From contig CAAFJY010000217.1 of assembly GCA_900763355.1 (NCBI GenBank), positions 1-6,780 on the forward strand: 6,780 bases of DNA, written 5' to 3'. Below the pieces are notes generated by a model. The model saw only the letters and a list, made by a program, of their open reading frames with translations, was not told the DNA's origin and did no database searches. Shown in pieces: positions 4,390 to 6,780 of the stretch; positions within the stretch are counted from its first letter, which is position 1; each line of letters starts with the position of its first letter. The translations under genes and the position numbers were made by a program. This DNA comes from Clostridia bacterium. GTDB taxonomy: Bacteria > Bacillota > Clostridia > Oscillospirales > Butyricicoccaceae.

Positions 4390-5676
4390 TCAGCGGCGGC
4401 GGCGACGGCGCTTGGCCCGGCGGCGGTTGATGAGGATGGTATAGATCACCAGGATGATGATGAGGGCCACGATGGCCGCCAGGATGATCTTAAAGGCCGT
4501 GCTGGTAAAAAATCCGGTGATGCAGTCCAGGATATACAGGACGGTGGAGCGGCTCACGTCAGAGGCCGCCACCAGGTCCAGGTCATAGCTCTTGTCCCCA
4601 TAGGTGACGGTGAGCTTGCCCAGAACGTCCCCCGCGGCCACGGGGGCCTTGACGTCCTCCTCCACGGTGTAGTCCAGGGTGAGGTCGGCGGTCTCGAAGG
4701 CGGTGGGCAGCATGGCGGTGATGCTCTCCGAGGGGGTGAGCACCACGGAATCCTTGTCGCTGGACAGGCGGACAGGCACCTGGGTGATGGGCTCGGCAGA
4801 GGAGAGCATCACCTGCTGGGCGAAGTTTTCGCTGCCGTAGTCAAAGAGCTTGGCCGTCTCCACAAAGCGGCCGTCCCGGCCGTCCTCCTCCTTCTGGGCC
4901 CCCAGGACCACGGTATAATAGGTATAATCCCCCTTCTGGCAGCCGCCGATGAGGCACAGCCCCGCCGGTGTGGTGGAGCCGGTCTTGATGCCGATGGCCC
5001 CCTCGTAATAATAGGCCCCGGTGGATTTTTTGCTGAGCATATAGTTGGTGGTGAACTTGGTGGTGGTGCGGTCGTGCTTGTTGGTGACGGGGAGGGTGAC
5101 CTCGGTCTCCCCCACCAGACGGGCGATGGTCTCGTTTTTCATAGCCGCCTTTGCGATGGTGAGCAGATCCCGGGCGGTGGTGTAATGATCCTCGTCGTGG
5201 AGACCGTGGGGGTTGACAAAGTGGCTCCCGGTGCAGCCCAGGCTCTGGGCCGTGCTGTTCATCAGGTCGGCAAAGGCGGAAATGCTCCCGGAGATGTGGA
5301 TGGCCAGGGCGTTGGCGGCGTCGTTGCCGGAGGCCACCAGCATATATTCCATCAGATCCATGAAGGAGATCTCCTCCCCCGCCAGGAGATAGCTGGAGGA
5401 CCCCAGCTCATAGAGCCCGTCCACGGCCTCCCGGGTAACGGTGACGGTGTCCTCCGGGTTGCCGTATTCCATGGCCACCAGGGCGGTGAGCAGCTTGGTG
5501 GTGGAAGCGGGATAGAGCCGCTCGTCGGCGTTTTGCTCCATGAGCACCGTGTCGGTGGAGGCTTCGTACAAAATGGCGGCCTTGGCCTGGACGGTGATCT
5601 CCGGCGCGGCGGCCCCCAGGGCGGGCACGCAGCAAAGCACCGCCGCCAACAAAAAGCAGATGATTTTTCGACGCAT
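4390..5676 (-). CDS. dacF: D-alanyl-D-alanine carboxypeptidase, DacF type
   Basis: This 428-aa low-molecular-weight penicillin-binding protein removes the terminal D-Ala from peptidoglycan pentapeptides outside the membrane. A signal peptide (about 1-23) is followed by the transpeptidase-like domain with S58-T-T-K61, S116-G-N118 and K231-T-G233, all three catalytic motifs intact. Next come a PBP5 C-terminal beta domain (about 285-375) and a hydrophobic anchor (about 395-417), ending in a very basic tail with nine Arg and one Lys in the last 11 residues. The ATG at 5676 is chosen because GGGAGGGG lies just upstream and the signal peptide starts there; an upstream extension to 5763 adds non-signal sequence. 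It is first in the operon with gntR, ybaK and marR. Whether it is the sporulation DacF or a vegetative DacA-like enzyme cannot be decided. Confidence 0.93.
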   Translation of the reverse strand: MRRKIICFLLAAVLCCVPALGAAAPEITVQAKAAILYEASTDTVLMEQNADERLYPASTTKLLTALVAMEYGNPEDTVTVTREAVDGLYELGSSSYLLAGEEISFMDLMEYMLVASGNDAANALAIHISGSISAFADLMNSTAQSLGCTGSHFVNPHGLHDEDHYTTARDLLTIAKAAMKNETIARLVGETEVTLPVTNKHDRTTTKFTTNYMLSKKSTGAYYYEGAIGIKTGSTTPAGLCLIGGCQKGDYTYYTVVLGAQKEEDGRDGRFVETAKLFDYGSENFAQQVMLSSAEPITQVPVRLSSDKDSVVLTPSESITAMLPTAFETADLTLDYTVEEDVKAPVAAGDVLGKLTVTYGDKSYDLDLVAASDVSRSTVLYILDCITGFFTSTAFKIILAAIVALIIILVIYTILINRRRAKRRRRRR

Positions 5677-5710
5677 AACGTCCCCTCCCGCTGTTTTTTT
5701 CAAAGATTTG

Positions 5711-5719
5711 TGATAAAAT
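5711..5719 (+). promoter_or_regulatory. Possible extended -10 for comEA
   Basis: TGATAAAAT on the plus strand fits an extended -10 (TGnTAAAAT), but no good -35 lies 17 bases upstream. If used, the comEA leader would be about 135 nt and contain the palindrome. No better plus-strand promoter is visible in 5677-5861. Confidence 0.25.
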
Positions 5720-5720
5720 A

Positions 5721-5753
5721 GGGAAAAACGGGATTTTCCCAGCCGAAAACGGC
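5721..5753 (-). other. Two small hairpins in the dacF leader
   Basis: GGGAAAA/TTTTCCC (5721-5727/5734-5740) and GCCG/CGGC around four A's (5742-5753) lie between the predicted transcription start (near 5760) and the dacF start. They could stabilise or attenuate the leader. Neither is followed by a clear T-run on the minus strand. Confidence 0.35.
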
Positions 5754-5766
5754 CTTGATACAAAAT

Positions 5767-5795
5767 ATTTTAGCATTTTCCCCCGGGGATTTCAA
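5767..5795 (-). promoter_or_regulatory. Sigma-A promoter of the dacF operon
   Basis: On the minus strand TTGAAA (5790-5795) is separated by 17 bases from TAAAAT (5767-5772), with an extended -10 TG at 5774-5775. Each hexamer matches 5 of 6. The -35 and spacer fall inside the palindrome at 5776-5819. The predicted leader is about 85 nt. Confidence 0.75.
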
Positions 5796-5819
5796 CCGGG
5801 AAATCCCCCCGGGGGAAAA
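5776..5819. repeat. 44-bp palindrome at the dacF promoter
   Basis: Two nested 9-bp perfect arms are present: TTTTCCCCC/GGGGGAAAA (5776-5784/5811-5819) outside, and GGGGATTTC/GAAATCCCC (5785-5793/5800-5808) inside, with CC (5809-5810) as a 2-nt bulge and a 6-nt centre. The dacF -35 box straddles the centre. It may be an operator for a dimeric regulator or a mobile palindromic repeat. Its end sequence TTTTCCCCCGGG also occurs at 55-66. Confidence 0.7.
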
Positions 5820-5861
5820 GTTTCAGAAACTCTTTAGAATTTCGGGAAGGAGGGCGCGGGC

Positions 5862-6245
5862 ATGAAACAGCCGTGGAAATGGGCGGCGGCCCTGCTGGCC
5901 GCGCTGGCCGTGGGCTTCGCTTTGGGGCGGGGGAGCCTTTTGCTCCGGGGCGCGTGGCTCTCGGGGGAAAGCATCCCCGCAGGCACCCTCCACCCCCTGG
6001 TGCTGGAGGAGATCACCGTCCCCGAAGGGCCCTCTGCCGGGGAAGAGAGCGATCTCCTGGACCTGAACACCGCCACCGAAGCCCAGCTGCGCACCCTCCC
6101 GGGCATCGGGGAGGTCCTGGCCCGGCGCATCGTGGACTACCGGGAGATGAACGGCCCCTTTGCCTCCGTGGAGGAGCTCACCGCGGTGGAGGGCATCGGC
6201 AATGCCCTCCTCTACCGTCTCCGGGAGCTTGTGACGGTGAAGTAA
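5862..6245 (+). CDS. ComEA-like helix-hairpin-helix DNA-binding protein
   Basis: This 127-aa protein has one N-terminal membrane anchor (about 5-22) and a C-terminal pair of helix-hairpin-helix motifs, LPGIGEVLARRIV (79-91) and VEGIGNALLYRL (109-120), preceded by the typical LDLNTATEAQL entry. ComEA-type proteins bind incoming double-stranded DNA at the outer membrane face during natural transformation. This one is much shorter than Bacillus subtilis ComEA (about 200 residues): the SLBB domain between anchor and HhH region is missing, replaced by a roughly 40-residue linker. No comEC or other competence gene is adjacent, so a role in DNA uptake is unproven; short HhH proteins also occur alone. 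The start is fixed by AAGGAGG (5847-5853). It is divergent from dacF. Confidence 0.9.
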   Translation: MKQPWKWAAALLAALAVGFALGRGSLLLRGAWLSGESIPAGTLHPLVLEEITVPEGPSAGEESDLLDLNTATEAQLRTLPGIGEVLARRIVDYREMNGPFASVEELTAVEGIGNALLYRLRELVTVK

Positions 6246-6342
6246 AATATCCGCCGGGGCGAGCCGTCTGTCAGCTTTACCGCTTTTCGGCGTATAGCAA
6301 GCGACTCCATCCCGCTCGGATGGAGTCTCTAATATTTTACTT
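6240..6342. repeat. 11-bp inverted repeat at both convergent stop codons
   Basis: AAGTAAAATAT (6240-6250) contains the TAA stop of the comEA-like gene. Its exact reverse complement, ATATTTTACTT (6332-6342), contains the TAA stop of the convergent gene. The 81 bases between them are non-coding and hold the hairpin at 6303-6327. Confidence 0.6.
6303..6336 (+). terminator. Probable terminator after the comEA-like gene
   Basis: GACTCCATCC (6303-6312) pairs perfectly with GGATGGAGTC (6318-6327) around a 5-nt loop. On the plus strand it is followed by a T-rich but interrupted tract (TCTAATATTTT). On the minus strand no T-run follows, so termination of the convergent gene here is less certain. Confidence 0.55.
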
Positions 6343-6780
6343 TTTCTTCTTGATGCCGTTCAGGATTGCGCCCTTAACGCCCCGTTCGAGCACACCTTGA
6401 ATCGTTCCGCGTGTGTCGAGCCCAAGTGTATCATCAACCATGTTAAAGGCATCTTTGATCATGTTAGAACTGCGCTTCGCGATCGTTGTGCCCGTTACTG
6501 CGTCGATTGCTTTCCCCGCAAACTTTCTTGCTTCGATCATACCAGGAAATACAATACTAATATTTTTCTCTGTGGTTTGTAAATCGATGACCGATCCCTT
6601 TTGCTTGATTTGCGCAGCATTATTGTAGAACTTGACACGATCCAATGGAATGATGTCGATCAGTTCACGCTCTTTCTTAAATATACCTTTTTCTTTCTCA
6701 AAGACGATCTTTTGAGATGTTAATATCAGCTGCAGCCCGCCCTTGTATGTCTTACATGTTACGGGTCCATCATACAAGAC
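6337..6780 (-). CDS. PH/GRAM-like domain protein, 5' end outside window
   Basis: The 147 visible residues are open to the window edge. The first in-frame start-like codon (TTG at 6777) has no room for a visible ribosome binding site, so the gene probably begins beyond 6780. The visible N-terminal part reads like a beta-rich bacterial PH/GRAM-like domain: YDGPVTCKTYKGGLQLILT, then a strand with KIVFEKEKG, IPLDRVKFY and a strand ending IVFPG (to about residue 80). A helical region, MIEARKFAGKAID, follows as the usual closing helix. The tail carries Gly-rich amphipathic stretches and ends in a Lys cluster (GIKKKK). The family is inferred from pattern only. Base composition is clearly AT-richer than every neighbour, suggesting transfer. 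No signal peptide or membrane segment is visible. Confidence 0.7.
   Translation of the reverse strand, partial: VLYDGPVTCKTYKGGLQLILTSQKIVFEKEKGIFKKERELIDIIPLDRVKFYNNAAQIKQKGSVIDLQTTEKNISIVFPGMIEARKFAGKAIDAVTGTTIAKRSSNMIKDAFNMVDDTLGLDTRGTIQGVLERGVKGAILNGIKKKK

Noticed and set aside
3175..4444. Plus-strand open frames of 184 and 255 aa opposite ybaK and gntR
   Set aside because: They mirror minus-strand genes with clear family motifs and show no plausible start signals.
5835..5840. TAGAAT as a -10 box for the comEA-like gene
   Set aside because: It would place the transcription start on top of the ribosome binding site and no -35 is present.
6397..6628. Plus-strand frames opposite the PH-like gene
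   Set aside because: Short, without ribosome binding sites, and antisense to a frame with coherent protein features.

Overview
The window looks like chromosomal DNA of a high-GC Clostridia species, most plausibly Oscillospiraceae-like (Flavonifractor/Lawsonibacter-type gut Firmicutes). This is inferred from strong purine-rich ribosome binding sites, a clostridial DacF-type D,D-carboxypeptidase with a C-terminal membrane anchor, a membrane-anchored ComEA-like protein, and GC-rich codon use. No rRNA or tRNA is present to confirm the placement.

Layout. Positions 1-633 contain no credible gene but are packed with GC-rich perfect inverted repeats. One nested set (193-307) folds as a multi-branch structure, and one loop sequence is shown twice on two unrelated stems. 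The last hairpin (605-634) is a minus-strand terminator. From 634 to 2566 three minus-strand genes follow: a 130-aa protein of unknown function (2174-2566), a class C beta-lactamase-like serine hydrolase (1096-2112) with its own clear sigma-A promoter (2173-2201), and a small membrane protein (634-1074). A second minus-strand operon runs from 5676 to 2745: D,D-carboxypeptidase, FadR-type GntR regulator, YbaK/EbsC Cys-tRNA(Pro) deacylase and MarR regulator. Its gaps are only 10-22 bases, and it ends at a strong terminator (2663-2689). Its promoter (5767-5795) has the -35 box inside a 44-bp palindrome. Divergently, on the plus strand, lies a short comEA-like gene (5862-6245). After a hairpin the window ends in a convergent, clearly AT-richer partial gene (6337-6780) for a PH/GRAM-like protein.

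Functionally, the second operon joins cell-wall maturation and translation quality control to two transcription regulators, either of which could act on the palindromic promoter region; that link is inference. I found no CRISPR array, insertion sequence, transposase, integrase or recognisable defence system. The part most likely to hold something undescribed is the structured non-coding region at 1-633, together with the palindrome at the dacF promoter, which shares a 12-mer with it.
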